A stretch of DNA of 64,000 nt from Dokdonella fugitiva. GTDB taxonomy: Bacteria; Pseudomonadota; Gammaproteobacteria; Xanthomonadales; Rhodanobacteraceae. Position 1 is the first letter of the stretch, and each line of letters opens with the position of its first letter. A model generated the notes under the pieces. The model made no database searches, had not been told where the DNA came from, and saw only the letters and a list, made by a program, of their open reading frames with translations. Location: contig NZ_SLWQ01000002.1 of assembly GCF_004342425.1 (NCBI RefSeq), positions 248,001-312,000 on the forward strand, written 5' to 3'. Positions 36,861 to 44,923 of the stretch are shown piece after piece. Position numbers and translations under genes: made by a program.

Positions 36861-37661
36861 ATGCCGACCCGCCGCATCCCGACCGCCCTCACCATCGCCG
36901 GCTCCGACTCGGGCGGCGGCGCGGGCATCCACGCCGACCTGCACACATTCGCCGCGTTCGGCGTGCACGGCACCAGCGCGATCACCGCGTTGACCGCCCA
37001 GCACACCCGCGGCGTCGAGGCGATCCATACCGCGCCGACCGCCTTCCTGCACGCCCAGATCGAGGCGGTACTCGGCGATTTTCGCGTCGGCGCGGTCAAG
37101 CTGGGCATGCTCGCGACGCCCGCGATCGCGCAGGCGGTCGCTGGCGCGCTGGCGACGCGGCCGCGCCTGCCGGTCGTGCTCGACCCCGTGCTCGTCGCGA
37201 CCACGGGCGCGCGGCTGGGCACGCAGTCGCTGGTCGCGAGCCTGCGTCGACGGCTGCTGCCGCTCGCGACGCTCGTGACGCCGAACATCCCGGAGGCGGA
37301 AGCGCTGCTCGGTCGGCGCATCGCCTCGCGCGACGCCATGCTCGAGGCGGCGCACGCGTTGCGCGAAGCGGGCGCTCGCGCCGTGCTGCTCAAGGGCGGG
37401 CACCTGCGCGGCGCCGAGGTTGCGGATCTGCTGCTCGGCGCGGGCGGCGAACACTGGTTCCAACAGCGCCGGCGGCGCGGTGAATTCCACGGTACCGGGT
37501 GTTCGCTGTCGGCCGCGATCGCCGCCGGCCTCGCGCTCGGGCGACCGCTCGACGACGCGGTCGAGGCGGCGATCGGCTTCGTGCAGCGCGCGATCGCCGC
37601 GGGCTATCGCCCCGGCCGCGGCGCGCTGCAGGTGCTCGATTTCACCGCCGCCGCACCCTGA
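36861..37661 (+). CDS. thiD: Hydroxymethylpyrimidine (phosphate) kinase
   Basis: Phosphorylates HMP and HMP-P for thiamine synthesis. The 266 residues match the ribokinase-like family. Signatures are ALTIAGSDSGGGAGIHADLHTF (core IAGSDSGGGAGI), AVKLGMLAT, VLDPVLVATTGA, VTPNIPEAEALLG and FHGTGCSLSAAIAAGLA with the catalytic Cys/anion hole. The start MPTRRIPTALTIAGSD is standard. The upstream 192 bases contain a nested palindrome but no THI box. The neighbouring minus-strand gene (IDH) is convergent, 21 bases away. No other thi gene is in view. Confidence 0.94.
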   Translation: MPTRRIPTALTIAGSDSGGGAGIHADLHTFAAFGVHGTSAITALTAQHTRGVEAIHTAPTAFLHAQIEAVLGDFRVGAVKLGMLATPAIAQAVAGALATRPRLPVVLDPVLVATTGARLGTQSLVASLRRRLLPLATLVTPNIPEAEALLGRRIASRDAMLEAAHALREAGARAVLLKGGHLRGAEVADLLLGAGGEHWFQQRRRRGEFHGTGCSLSAAIAAGLALGRPLDDAVEAAIGFVQRAIAAGYRPGRGALQVLDFTAAAP

Positions 37662-37682
37662 ACCGCCGCGGGCGGCCGCGCC

Positions 37683-38693
37683 TCAGGCGAGGCGTTGGAT
37701 GATCGCGTCGGCGAACGTTGCAGTGCTGCCGCTGCCGCCGAGGTCCGGCGTGACGCGGTCGCGCGCCTCGAGCGTCGCGCGGATCGCGCCACGCAGGCGG
37801 TTCGCGTCGCCGGGGAGCTCGAGATGATCGAGCATCTGCGCCGCGCCGAGCAGCAGCGCGCACGGATTGGCAATGCCCTTGCCGGCGATGTCCGGCGCCG
37901 AACCGTGCACGGCCTCGAAGATCGCGGCGTCGGCGCCGATGTTTGCGCCCGGCGCGAGGCCGAGGCCGCCGACGAGGCCCGCGCAGAGGTCGGAAATGAT
38001 GTCGCCGAACAGGTTGGTCGTGACGATCACGTCGAACTGCTCGGGCTTCATGACCAGCTGCATGCAGCAGTTGTCGACGATGAGCTCGTTGCAGGCGATG
38101 TCAGGGTATTGCGCTGCGACTTCGCGCGCGACCTTGAGGAACAGGCCGGACGTCGACTTGAGAATGTTCGCCTTGTGCACGACCGTGACCTTCTTGCGGC
38201 CATTCCGGCGCGCGAGGTCGAACGCATAGCGCACGATGCGTTCCGAACCCTTGCGCGTGATCTTCTGTACCAGCGTCGCGGTGGCGCCGTCCTCCGACAC
38301 CTGCTGCCCTTCGCCGGCGTAGGCACCCTCGGTGTTCTCGCGCACGGTGATGAGGTCGACGTTCTCGGGGAAGCGCGAGCGCGTATTGGGGAAGGAAATC
38401 GCCGGGCGCACGTTCGCGTACAGGTCGAACTTGCGACGCAACAGCACGTTGATCGAGCTGAAGCCTTCGCCGACCGGCGTCGTCAGCGGGCTCTTCAGCG
38501 CGATGCGGTGCCTGGCGATCGCGTCGATCGTCGCCTGGGGCAGCAGGTCGCCGCATTGTTCATAGGCGGCGAGGCCCGCTTCGACGAAGTCGTACTCGAG
38601 GCCGAGCTTCATCGCGTCGAGCACGCGAAGCGTCGCTTCCATGATTTCCGGGCCGATGCCGTCGCCGCGGATCACAGCAATGGTGTTGTTCAT
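37683..38693 (-). CDS. NAD-dependent isocitrate dehydrogenase
   Basis: Beta-decarboxylating dehydrogenase of 336 residues. The family core is clear: IAVIRGDGIGPEIM, KFDLYANVRPAISFP, TVRENTEGAYAGEGQ, NELIVDNCCMQLV and NLFGDIISDLCAGLVGGLG, with AIFEAVHGSAPDIAGKG. The substrate loop reads SSINVLLRRKFDLYANVRP, which fits isocitrate (Ser and Asn positions) rather than isopropylmalate. Xanthomonads are known for a short NAD-type IDH of this kind, replacing the usual NADP enzyme of the TCA cycle. Homoisocitrate dehydrogenase is the main alternative. It has its own promoter and a leader of about 170 bases. Confidence 0.87.
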   Translation of the reverse strand: MNNTIAVIRGDGIGPEIMEATLRVLDAMKLGLEYDFVEAGLAAYEQCGDLLPQATIDAIARHRIALKSPLTTPVGEGFSSINVLLRRKFDLYANVRPAISFPNTRSRFPENVDLITVRENTEGAYAGEGQQVSEDGATATLVQKITRKGSERIVRYAFDLARRNGRKKVTVVHKANILKSTSGLFLKVAREVAAQYPDIACNELIVDNCCMQLVMKPEQFDVIVTTNLFGDIISDLCAGLVGGLGLAPGANIGADAAIFEAVHGSAPDIAGKGIANPCALLLGAAQMLDHLELPGDANRLRGAIRATLEARDRVTPDLGGSGSTATFADAIIQRLA

Positions 38694-38870
38694 GAATCCA
38701 GCTCCGTGCGGCGGGTCGATGCACGCCGTTCGTGACACGCCGCCGCGGTGCGGCCGTGCGGCCGTCGCGGTTCCGGCAAGGTGGGAATGGCGGCGGACGC
38801 CGCGCGAAAAACCCTTTTGCGACAAGACGATCGCCGCATCCGAGGCTTGCCTGGACCGGCGCAGTCGCGC

Positions 38871-38900
38871 ATTATCCGCGAATGTCACCGCACCGCACAA
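38871..38900 (-). promoter_or_regulatory. Promoter candidate for NAD-IDH
   Basis: On the minus strand TTGTGC (38895-38900), an 18-base spacer and GATAAT (38871-38876). The transcript would carry a leader of about 170 bases, long enough for regulation, though no known motif was recognised in it. Confidence 0.5.
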
Positions 38901-38926
38901 GAAAGCGCCCCCGCGCGCGGTGGACG

Positions 38927-39997
38927 ATGCTGCGCATCGCGCTCGCATCGGTCGCCCTCTGTGCCGCCAGCGGCGCGGGCGCGATCGGCGTGCGGGTGGA
39001 ACCCGCCACGTCCGGCGGCACGCTGCATCCGCGGATCGGCATCATCGGCAAGGCACCCACCAACTGCAAGCCGTCGGTCGATCACGTCACGATCGACGGG
39101 CAGGACATCGGCATCGTCCTGCACAGCCCGAAGGTCGGCTGCTGGACCGGCAGCGGCAGCGGCTACGTACTCCACGTCGATCCGGCCGAGGTGGGCGCGA
39201 CGATGACGCCGGGCACCGTCTACCGGGTCAGCGTGTTCTCGGATGCGGGTGACGCGCCCGGCCTTGTCACGTTCCGCCTGCTCGACGCGACCCTCGACCC
39301 GCCAGCCACGCCGGATGCTCCGCAGCCGGAGAACGGCTTCTGGTGGTCGCAGGACTCGGCGGAGACAGGACCCGCGTCGCGCAGCACGGGCATGAGCCTC
39401 GAGGCGCAGGGCGGCCAGCTCGCGGTCGGCCTGTTCGGCTTCGGCGACGCCGGCAACCCGACCTGGTACTTCGGCAGTGCGCGGCGGCAAGGCCGCACCG
39501 CGGTGGTGCCCCTGCTGGAGTTGCGCAACGGCGACCCGCTGTTCTCGCCGACCGGCAGCCGGCCGAGCGCGGTCGACGGACTGCGCCTCGAACTCGAGTT
39601 CCTCTCGCCGGCGCGCGCGCGCGCCTGGCTCGTGCGCAGCGACGATCGCCGCGACATCGCGGTGCGCGCATTCACCTTCGCCCGCTCGAACTTCTCGAAC
39701 ATCGACGCGCGCGTCGACTGGGACGGCCGCTGGGTGCTGGTCGGCGATGATGCGGGCGCGCTGCGCGAGTTCGAGTTCGCCACCCCGACGCGGCAGGACG
39801 CGGATACCCTGCGCTTCTTCGATGCGAGCGGAGCCACCCTCGAATGCCGCGCGAGCGGCTCGGGCGTGCCTCGCGCGTGCACGTTGTCCGGCGGCGCGTC
39901 GCCGATCGCGGAGTTCGACCAGGTCGGCCTGGATCGGCTCGACGGGCGCGGCACGAACGGCGAGCGCGTGCGCCTCATGCGTGTTTCACGCCCCTGA
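38927..39997 (+). CDS. Secreted protein of unknown function
   Basis: A 356-residue predicted exported protein: signal peptide MLRIALASVALCAASGAGA, then two parts. Residues 20-125 are beta-rich with CKPSVDHVTIDGQDI and GCWTGSGSGYVLHVDP. The second half begins ENGFWWSQDSAETGPASRS, followed by GLFGFGDAGNPTWYFGSARRQG, quoted in part as GNPTWYFGSA. WW..sG.G and (G)NPTWY are typical of repeat modules in secreted Lysobacterales proteins. The ATG at 38927 has GGTGG just upstream; an in-frame ATG at 38882 would add 15 basic residues but overlaps the IDH promoter. Its end overlaps the AhpD-like gene by 12 bases. Confidence 0.72.
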   Translation: MLRIALASVALCAASGAGAIGVRVEPATSGGTLHPRIGIIGKAPTNCKPSVDHVTIDGQDIGIVLHSPKVGCWTGSGSGYVLHVDPAEVGATMTPGTVYRVSVFSDAGDAPGLVTFRLLDATLDPPATPDAPQPENGFWWSQDSAETGPASRSTGMSLEAQGGQLAVGLFGFGDAGNPTWYFGSARRQGRTAVVPLLELRNGDPLFSPTGSRPSAVDGLRLELEFLSPARARAWLVRSDDRRDIAVRAFTFARSNFSNIDARVDWDGRWVLVGDDAGALREFEFATPTRQDADTLRFFDASGATLECRASGSGVPRACTLSGGASPIAEFDQVGLDRLDGRGTNGERVRLMRVSRP

Positions 39998-40384
39998 AGT
40001 CCCGCCCGCCGCGCCCGGCGCGGCCGTCCCCGTCGTCGCGTCGCGCGCCTGCATCTGGTCGAGGAAATCGACCGCGCGCCGCAGGTGCGGGATCACGATC
40101 GATCCGCCGACGACCAGACCCACGCTGAACACTTCGAAGAATTCGTCTTCGTCGACGCCAGCCTCGAGGCATTGCGCGACGTGGTAGCTGATGCAGTCGT
40201 CGCAGCGCAGCACCAGCGAGGCGACGAGGCCGAGCATTTCCTTCGTCTTCACGTCGAGCGCGCCGGCCTTGTACGTCTGCGTGTCGAGCGCGAAGAAGCG
40301 CCGGATGACCTGGTTGTCCTGGCCGAGGATGCGCTCGTTCATGCGCTGGCGGAACAGGGTGAAATCGCGGATGCGGTCGCTCAT
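39986..40384 (-). CDS. AhpD-like carboxymuconolactone decarboxylase family protein
   Basis: A 132-residue cytosolic alpha-helical protein of the CMD/AhpD class. The redox motif is LRCDDCISYH (CxxC followed by His), the AhpD-type active site, in place of a true decarboxylase site. Further match: DVKTKEMLGLVASLVLRCDD (core KTKEMLGLVASLVLRC). A general peroxide-defence or thiol-disulfide role is likely but the partner is unknown. Its ATG overlaps the glutaredoxin stop (ATGA), and a shared thiol function with grxC is a reasonable inference. The C-terminal 20 residues are alanine/glycine-rich and probably disordered. Confidence 0.87.
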   Translation of the reverse strand: MSDRIRDFTLFRQRMNERILGQDNQVIRRFFALDTQTYKAGALDVKTKEMLGLVASLVLRCDDCISYHVAQCLEAGVDEDEFFEVFSVGLVVGGSIVIPHLRRAVDFLDQMQARDATTGTAAPGAAGGTSGA

Positions 40385-40644
40385 GCGCCGGTCTCCGTCA
40401 GTTCGCGAAGGCGGCCGGAACGTTCCGCCGCGACGAGGTCGTCGAAGCCGCCGACGTGTTCGCCGTTGACGAATATCTGCGGCACGGTGCGCCGCCCCGC
40501 GCTGCGCGCGAGCATCTCCTCGCGCCGTGCCGGCTCGGTGTCCACGCGCACCTCCTCGTAGGGCAGCCCGCGCTGCTTCAGGAACTGCTTGGCCGCCACG
40601 CAATAGGGGCAGATCGCCGTGGTGTAGATCTCGACTCGGTTCAT
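40381..40644 (-). CDS. grxC: Glutaredoxin 3
   Basis: Dithiol glutaredoxin of 87 residues. The active site is TTAICPYCVAAKQFL (CPYC) near residue 10, followed by the cis-Pro loop RRTVPQIFVNGEHVGGFDDL. The fold and length are typical of GrxC. The start MNRVEIYTTAICPYC is chosen by homology; another in-frame ATG at 40657-40659 would add five residues. Its stop overlaps the start of the AhpD-like gene, so the two thiol-redox proteins are co-translated. The bepA gene is divergent. Confidence 0.93.
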   Translation of the reverse strand: MNRVEIYTTAICPYCVAAKQFLKQRGLPYEEVRVDTEPARREEMLARSAGRRTVPQIFVNGEHVGGFDDLVAAERSGRLRELTETGA

Positions 40645-40837
40645 GCCGCGCACGTCCATGGAAACGGCGCAAGAGTGGGGCGCGGCGCGGCCGCTTGCAA
40701 GAGCGCCCCCTGTCCACGCCATGAACGTCGCCTGAGCGCCGGCGGTACCGGCCGCGCGCCCGGCGCGGCGAAGGTGGCGACGGGAACACGCGCGCGCTAA
40801 TGTGGTCGGAGCAGAACGATTTCCCGCGGCCTCCGCC

Positions 40838-42583
40838 ATGCGTCTCGTCCCCGCCCTTTCCGCCCTCGCCGCCGCCAGCCTCAGCGTGCTCGCCGGTGCG
40901 CGCGAACCTGACGTGAAGCTGCCCGACATCGGCAGCTCCGCGGCGAGCCTCGCCACGCCGCAGGAACTGCGCGAGTACGGCGCCGGCATGCTGCAGGAGA
41001 TGCGCGCGTACGACCTCGTCGTCGACGATCCGCTGCTGGCCGACTACATCAACGCGCTCGGCTACCGCCTCGTCGCATCGAGCGATCATCCCGACCCGAA
41101 CTTCACGTTCTTCATCGTGCGCGACGACCAGATCAACGCATTCGCCGCGCCGGGTGGTTACGTCGCGACGAACGCGGGCCTGATCACCGCGATGGACACC
41201 GAGGACGAGCTCGCCGGCGTGCTCGCGCACGAGATCTCGCACGTCGAGCAGCAACACATCCTGCGCGCGTTCGAGGACCAGAAGAAGATGTCGATCCCGA
41301 TCATGCTCGGCATGCTCGGAGTCATGATCGCCAGCGCGCATCGCACCGACGACGCCGCGGCGGCGGCGATGATGACGGGCACGTCGCTGATCCAGCAGAG
41401 GCAGATCAACTTCACGCGCGGCGACGAGGCGGAAGCCGACCGGGTCGGCATCCAGACGCTCGCGCGCGCGGGCTTCGATCCGATGGCGATGGCCGGCGCT
41501 TTCCAGGCCTTGCAGAAGGTCATGCGCGTCAACGGCATCGACATTCCCGAATTCCTGCTCGACCATCCGCTCGACACCCGCCGCATCGCCGACGCGAAGG
41601 CGCGCGCGGAGCAGCTCGGCTGCCCGAAGACCGCGCACCTGCGCAGCGCGCCGGCATCCGACGCGGGCGGCGGCCTCGACCTCACGCTCCCGCCGCGCCG
41701 CCCCGACGCGGACGGCGGCGCCGTGGACGAGGCGAGCGCGCTCGCCGCGAGCGCGGCGACGAGCGTCACGGTCGCCGGGCGCGGCGAAGGCAACGCGCTG
41801 CCGCGCGTGACCGTCTCGACCTGCGCGCCGCGCGGCAAGGGCGCGCAGGCCTATTTCGAACTCATGCGCGAACGCGTGCGCGTGCAGATCGCCAAGTCGC
41901 CGACCGCGATCCGCTCGTACTACGCGAACAACCTGCGCGACGATCCCGCGTTCGACAGCGTGGCCAACCGCTACGGCTATGCGCTCGCGTTGATCGCCAG
42001 CCGCGACGCGGCGGCGGCGATCGAGCAACTGCGACCGCTCATCGCGCGCCAGGGCGATTCGCCGGTGCTGCGGCTCGCGCTCGCCGACGCGCAGGACCAG
42101 GCCGGGCGCCGCGACGACGCCCTGGCGACGTTCGCTCAGCTGCATCGCGACTTCCCCGGCAACCGCGCGATCACGCTCGCCTACAGCGACGCCCTCGTCG
42201 CGCACGCGGACGCGAAGAGCGCGCGGCTCGCGCTCGACCTGCTACGCCCGCTCGTCGAGCGCAACGCGGGCGATCCGGGGCTGCAGCGCTCGTTCGCGCG
42301 CGCGAACGAACTCGCCGGCGACAAGGTGCGCGCGAGCGAGGCCTATGCGGAAGCCGCGTGGCTCAGCGGCCATGCCGAGGACGCATTGAACCAGCTCAAG
42401 GCGCTGTCGAAGCAGGCCGACCTCAGCTACTACCAGCGCAGCCGCATCGATGCGCGCATCGCCGAGCTGACGCCCGCCGTGCTCGCCCTGCGCAAGCGGT
42501 CGTCGCCGAGCGAGCCCGGCTCGCTGACCGCGACGAGCCTGTCGTGCTGCCGCGTGCGCGCAGGTTCCATCAACAATCCGTAA
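40838..42583 (+). CDS. bepA: Periplasmic M48 metalloprotease with TPR repeats (BepA-like)
   Basis: A 581-residue exported zinc protease. Signal peptide at residues 1-20 (MRLVPALSALAAASLSVLAG). The M48 catalytic domain contains GVLAHEISHVEQQH (HExxH) and GDEAEADRVGIQTLARAG with the third ligand Glu. An Ala-rich insertion at about 270-340 separates it from C-terminal TPR-like helices (350-560). BepA in E. coli helps assembly or degradation of LptD at the BAM complex. It is longer than E. coli BepA (487). Start choice: the ATG at 40838 begins the signal peptide; an upstream in-frame GTG/ATG lies in non-homologous sequence. Confidence 0.9.
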   Translation: MRLVPALSALAAASLSVLAGAREPDVKLPDIGSSAASLATPQELREYGAGMLQEMRAYDLVVDDPLLADYINALGYRLVASSDHPDPNFTFFIVRDDQINAFAAPGGYVATNAGLITAMDTEDELAGVLAHEISHVEQQHILRAFEDQKKMSIPIMLGMLGVMIASAHRTDDAAAAAMMTGTSLIQQRQINFTRGDEAEADRVGIQTLARAGFDPMAMAGAFQALQKVMRVNGIDIPEFLLDHPLDTRRIADAKARAEQLGCPKTAHLRSAPASDAGGGLDLTLPPRRPDADGGAVDEASALAASAATSVTVAGRGEGNALPRVTVSTCAPRGKGAQAYFELMRERVRVQIAKSPTAIRSYYANNLRDDPAFDSVANRYGYALALIASRDAAAAIEQLRPLIARQGDSPVLRLALADAQDQAGRRDDALATFAQLHRDFPGNRAITLAYSDALVAHADAKSARLALDLLRPLVERNAGDPGLQRSFARANELAGDKVRASEAYAEAAWLSGHAEDALNQLKALSKQADLSYYQRSRIDARIAELTPAVLALRKRSSPSEPGSLTATSLSCCRVRAGSINNP

Positions 42584-42720
42584 TGTCCGCTGCCGCGCAG
42601 GGCGCCGCACCAGCCGACCCGTCGGCCTGCTCCATCCCACTGATGTAGAATGCTTTTCGGCACCCGCACGCGCGGCGGCGGCTGGTTCCGCAGGGTACTG
42701 CGGCCGTGCATCACGGCGCG
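42584..42720. other. Intergenic region upstream of the phoB Pho box
   Basis: About 140 bases between bepA and the Pho box, GC-rich, with a short -10-like TAGAAT near 42646 but no good -35. No gene is supported. Confidence 0.5.
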
Positions 42721-42754
42721 ATGTCATTCGCCTGTAACACGACGACGTTGCAAT
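42721..42754 (+). promoter_or_regulatory. Pho box and -10 element of phoB
   Basis: ATGTCAT (42721-42727), TCGC, CTGTAAC (42732-42738) is an almost perfect Pho box: two 7-base half-sites, each matching six of seven consensus bases (CTGTCAT, CTGTCAC), 11 bases apart. TGCAAT (42749-42754) follows after 10 bases, in the expected -10 position of a PhoB-activated promoter. It lies 45 bases before the phoB start, implying autoactivation of phoBR at low phosphate. Confidence 0.85.
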
Positions 42755-42798
42755 GCTCGCGTCATGAAGCGCCCCGGACTGCGCCACGCGGTGGAATC

Positions 42799-43488
42799 GT
42801 GCAGAAACACATCCTGATCGTCGAAGACGAAACCGCGATCCGCGAGATGGTCGCGTTCGCGCTGCGCAAGGCCGGCATGGAAGCGATGCATGCGCCGGAT
42901 GCGCGTGCCGCGCAAGCCGCGATCGGCGAGCGCGTACCCGATCTCATCCTGCTCGACTGGATGCTGCCCGGCATGAGCGGCATCGAGCTCGCACGCCGCC
43001 TGCGCAAGGACGAACTCACGCGCGAAGTGCCGATCATCATGCTCACCGCGCGCGGCGAGGAATCGGACCGCGTCGGCGGCCTCGACGCCGGCGTCGACGA
43101 CTACGTCGTCAAGCCGTTCTCGACGCGCGAGCTGCTCGCGCGCATCCGCGCGGTGATGCGCCGCACGCACGGCGAGGACGGCGAGGGCATGGTCGAACTC
43201 GGTGGCCTGCGCATCGACGGTGCAGCGCATCGCGTGTTCTGCGGCGACCAGCCCGTGCACATGGGCCCGACCGAGTACCGCCTGCTGCATTTCTTCATGA
43301 CGCATGCCGAGCGCGTGTACACGCGCAGCCAACTGCTCGACCATGTCTGGGGCGGCGGCGTCTACGTCGAGGAGCGCACCGTCGACGTGCACATCCTGCG
43401 CCTGCGCAAGACGCTCGAGCCGTTCGGCAAGCACGAACTCGTGCAGACCGTGCGCGGCGCGGGCTACCGCTTCTCCACCAGCGTCTGA
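42799..43488 (+). CDS. phoB: Phosphate regulon response regulator PhoB
   Basis: OmpR-class response regulator of 229 residues. The receiver domain (1-120) has ILIVEDE, phospho-acceptor Asp53 (LILLDWMLPG) and DYVVKPFSTRELLARI with the switch Lys. The winged-helix domain (130-229) shows MGPTEYRLLHFFM, VYTRSQLLDHVWG and RTVDVHILRLRKTLEP. MGPTEYRLL is PhoB-typical. The start is GTG at 42799, with GGTGGA upstream; an in-frame ATG at 42706 precedes the Pho box and would lie upstream of the promoter. phoR is 6 bases downstream. Confidence 0.96.
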   Translation: MQKHILIVEDETAIREMVAFALRKAGMEAMHAPDARAAQAAIGERVPDLILLDWMLPGMSGIELARRLRKDELTREVPIIMLTARGEESDRVGGLDAGVDDYVVKPFSTRELLARIRAVMRRTHGEDGEGMVELGGLRIDGAAHRVFCGDQPVHMGPTEYRLLHFFMTHAERVYTRSQLLDHVWGGGVYVEERTVDVHILRLRKTLEPFGKHELVQTVRGAGYRFSTSV

Positions 43489-43494
43489 GCGCGG

Positions 43495-44865
43495 GTGTCC
43501 GTGCAACCGTCGACGCCCCGCCTGCCCTCGCCGCCCGCGGATCCGGCCGTGATGCGCCGCCTCCGGCGCGCCTGGCGCGCCGGCGCATGGCGACTCGCGG
43601 CATTGTTCGCGATCGCGCTGGCGATTGGCCTCGCGTCACATGCGCCGATCGCATGCCTGCTCGCCGCGAGCGCGCTTGCACTCGGCTACAACCTGCTGCG
43701 GCTCGCGCGCTTCGCCCGCGTGCTCGCCACGCAGCGCCTCGTGCCGGCGGCGAACGGCAGCGGTGTCTGGGGCGTGATCGCCGACACGATACGCGAGCGG
43801 CAGCGGCTCGCGCTCGCCGGCAAACGGCGCATGTTGCGACGGCTGCACGATTTCCGCGACGCGGCCGCGGCGCTGCCGGATGCCGTGGTCGCGCTCGACC
43901 GCGAGCAACGCATCGAATGGTTCAATGCCGCCGCGGCGAACCTGCTCGGCCTCGAATACCCGCGCGACCTCGGCGCGCACCTGCACGACCTCGTCCGCGC
44001 GCCACGCTTCGCCGAATGGCTGCATGGCGAGGCCGGCGACCCGTTGGCCGACCTGCCCTCGCCGGTCGACGCGGAGCGCCACCTGAGCCTGCGCCTGATC
44101 CGCCGCGCCGAGGATCGCTCGCTGCTCGTCGTACGCGACGTCAGCCAGCTGCTGCGCCTCGAGCAGGTGCGCCGCGACTTCGTCGCCAACGTTTCGCACG
44201 AGCTGCGCACGCCGCTCACCGTCGTGCATGGCTACCTCGACATGATCGAGCCGGAACAGGTGCCCGAGTACGAATCGATCCTGCACGAGCTGCGCAACCA
44301 GTCGCGCCGCATGACGCAGATCGTCGAGGACCTGCTCACGCTGTCGCGCCTCGAGGCGCGCGACGACCTGCCGCGCGAGCGCATCAACATGCGCCCGCTG
44401 TTGCTGGCACTGAGTCGCGAAGCGGCCGCGCTGAGCCAGGGCCAGCACACCGTCCTCGTGGAAATGGACGACGGCCGCGACCTGCTCGGCTCGACCAAGG
44501 AACTGCACAGCGCGTTCTCCAACCTCGTCACCAACGCGGTGCGGTACACGCCGGCAGGTGGCCAGGTCACGCTGCGCTGGCAGCGCGAGGCCGATGGTGG
44601 CGCGCGCCTCGCGGTGGCCGACACCGGCCACGGCATCCCGGCGCAGCACCTGCCGCGCCTGACCGAACGCTTCTACCGCGTATCCACGAGCCGCTCGCGC
44701 GAGACCGGAGGCACCGGCCTCGGACTGTCGATCGTCAAGCACGTGCTGCAATTGCACCAGGCGCGCCTCGAGATCCAAAGCGCCCCCGGCGCCGGCAGCA
44801 CGTTTTCCTGCGTATTCGGCCACGAGCGCCTGCTCGAGCCCCTGGCGCTGGCGGGCGCGCCATGA
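43495..44865 (+). CDS. phoR: Phosphate regulon sensor histidine kinase PhoR
   Basis: Membrane sensor kinase of 456 residues. Two N-terminal transmembrane helices (about 32-70) with no large periplasmic loop, then a linker and a PAS domain (about 125-205; DAVVALDREQRIEWFN). The H box is FVANVSHELRTPL with phospho-acceptor His235. The N box (NLVTNAVRYTP), G1 (ADTGHGIP) and G2 (GGTGLGLSIVKH) are complete. The lack of a sensing loop fits control through PstSCAB/PhoU, not seen in the window. GTG at 43495 is chosen; an ATG at 43552 is possible. Cotranscribed with phoB. Confidence 0.95.
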   Translation: MSVQPSTPRLPSPPADPAVMRRLRRAWRAGAWRLAALFAIALAIGLASHAPIACLLAASALALGYNLLRLARFARVLATQRLVPAANGSGVWGVIADTIRERQRLALAGKRRMLRRLHDFRDAAAALPDAVVALDREQRIEWFNAAAANLLGLEYPRDLGAHLHDLVRAPRFAEWLHGEAGDPLADLPSPVDAERHLSLRLIRRAEDRSLLVVRDVSQLLRLEQVRRDFVANVSHELRTPLTVVHGYLDMIEPEQVPEYESILHELRNQSRRMTQIVEDLLTLSRLEARDDLPRERINMRPLLLALSREAAALSQGQHTVLVEMDDGRDLLGSTKELHSAFSNLVTNAVRYTPAGGQVTLRWQREADGGARLAVADTGHGIPAQHLPRLTERFYRVSTSRSRETGGTGLGLSIVKHVLQLHQARLEIQSAPGAGSTFSCVFGHERLLEPLALAGAP

Positions 44866-44923
44866 ACGCGCCGGGGAAGCGCGCCGACGGCGCGTCCTGA
44901 TACGCTCGCGCCGCGAGGCCTCC

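Noticed and set aside
44866..44923. Twelve-codon frame after phoR (ATGAACGCG... to TGA)
   Set aside because: It overlaps the phoR stop by 4 bases but is too short and falls in a hairpin; a leader peptide for ppk1 is possible but not supported.
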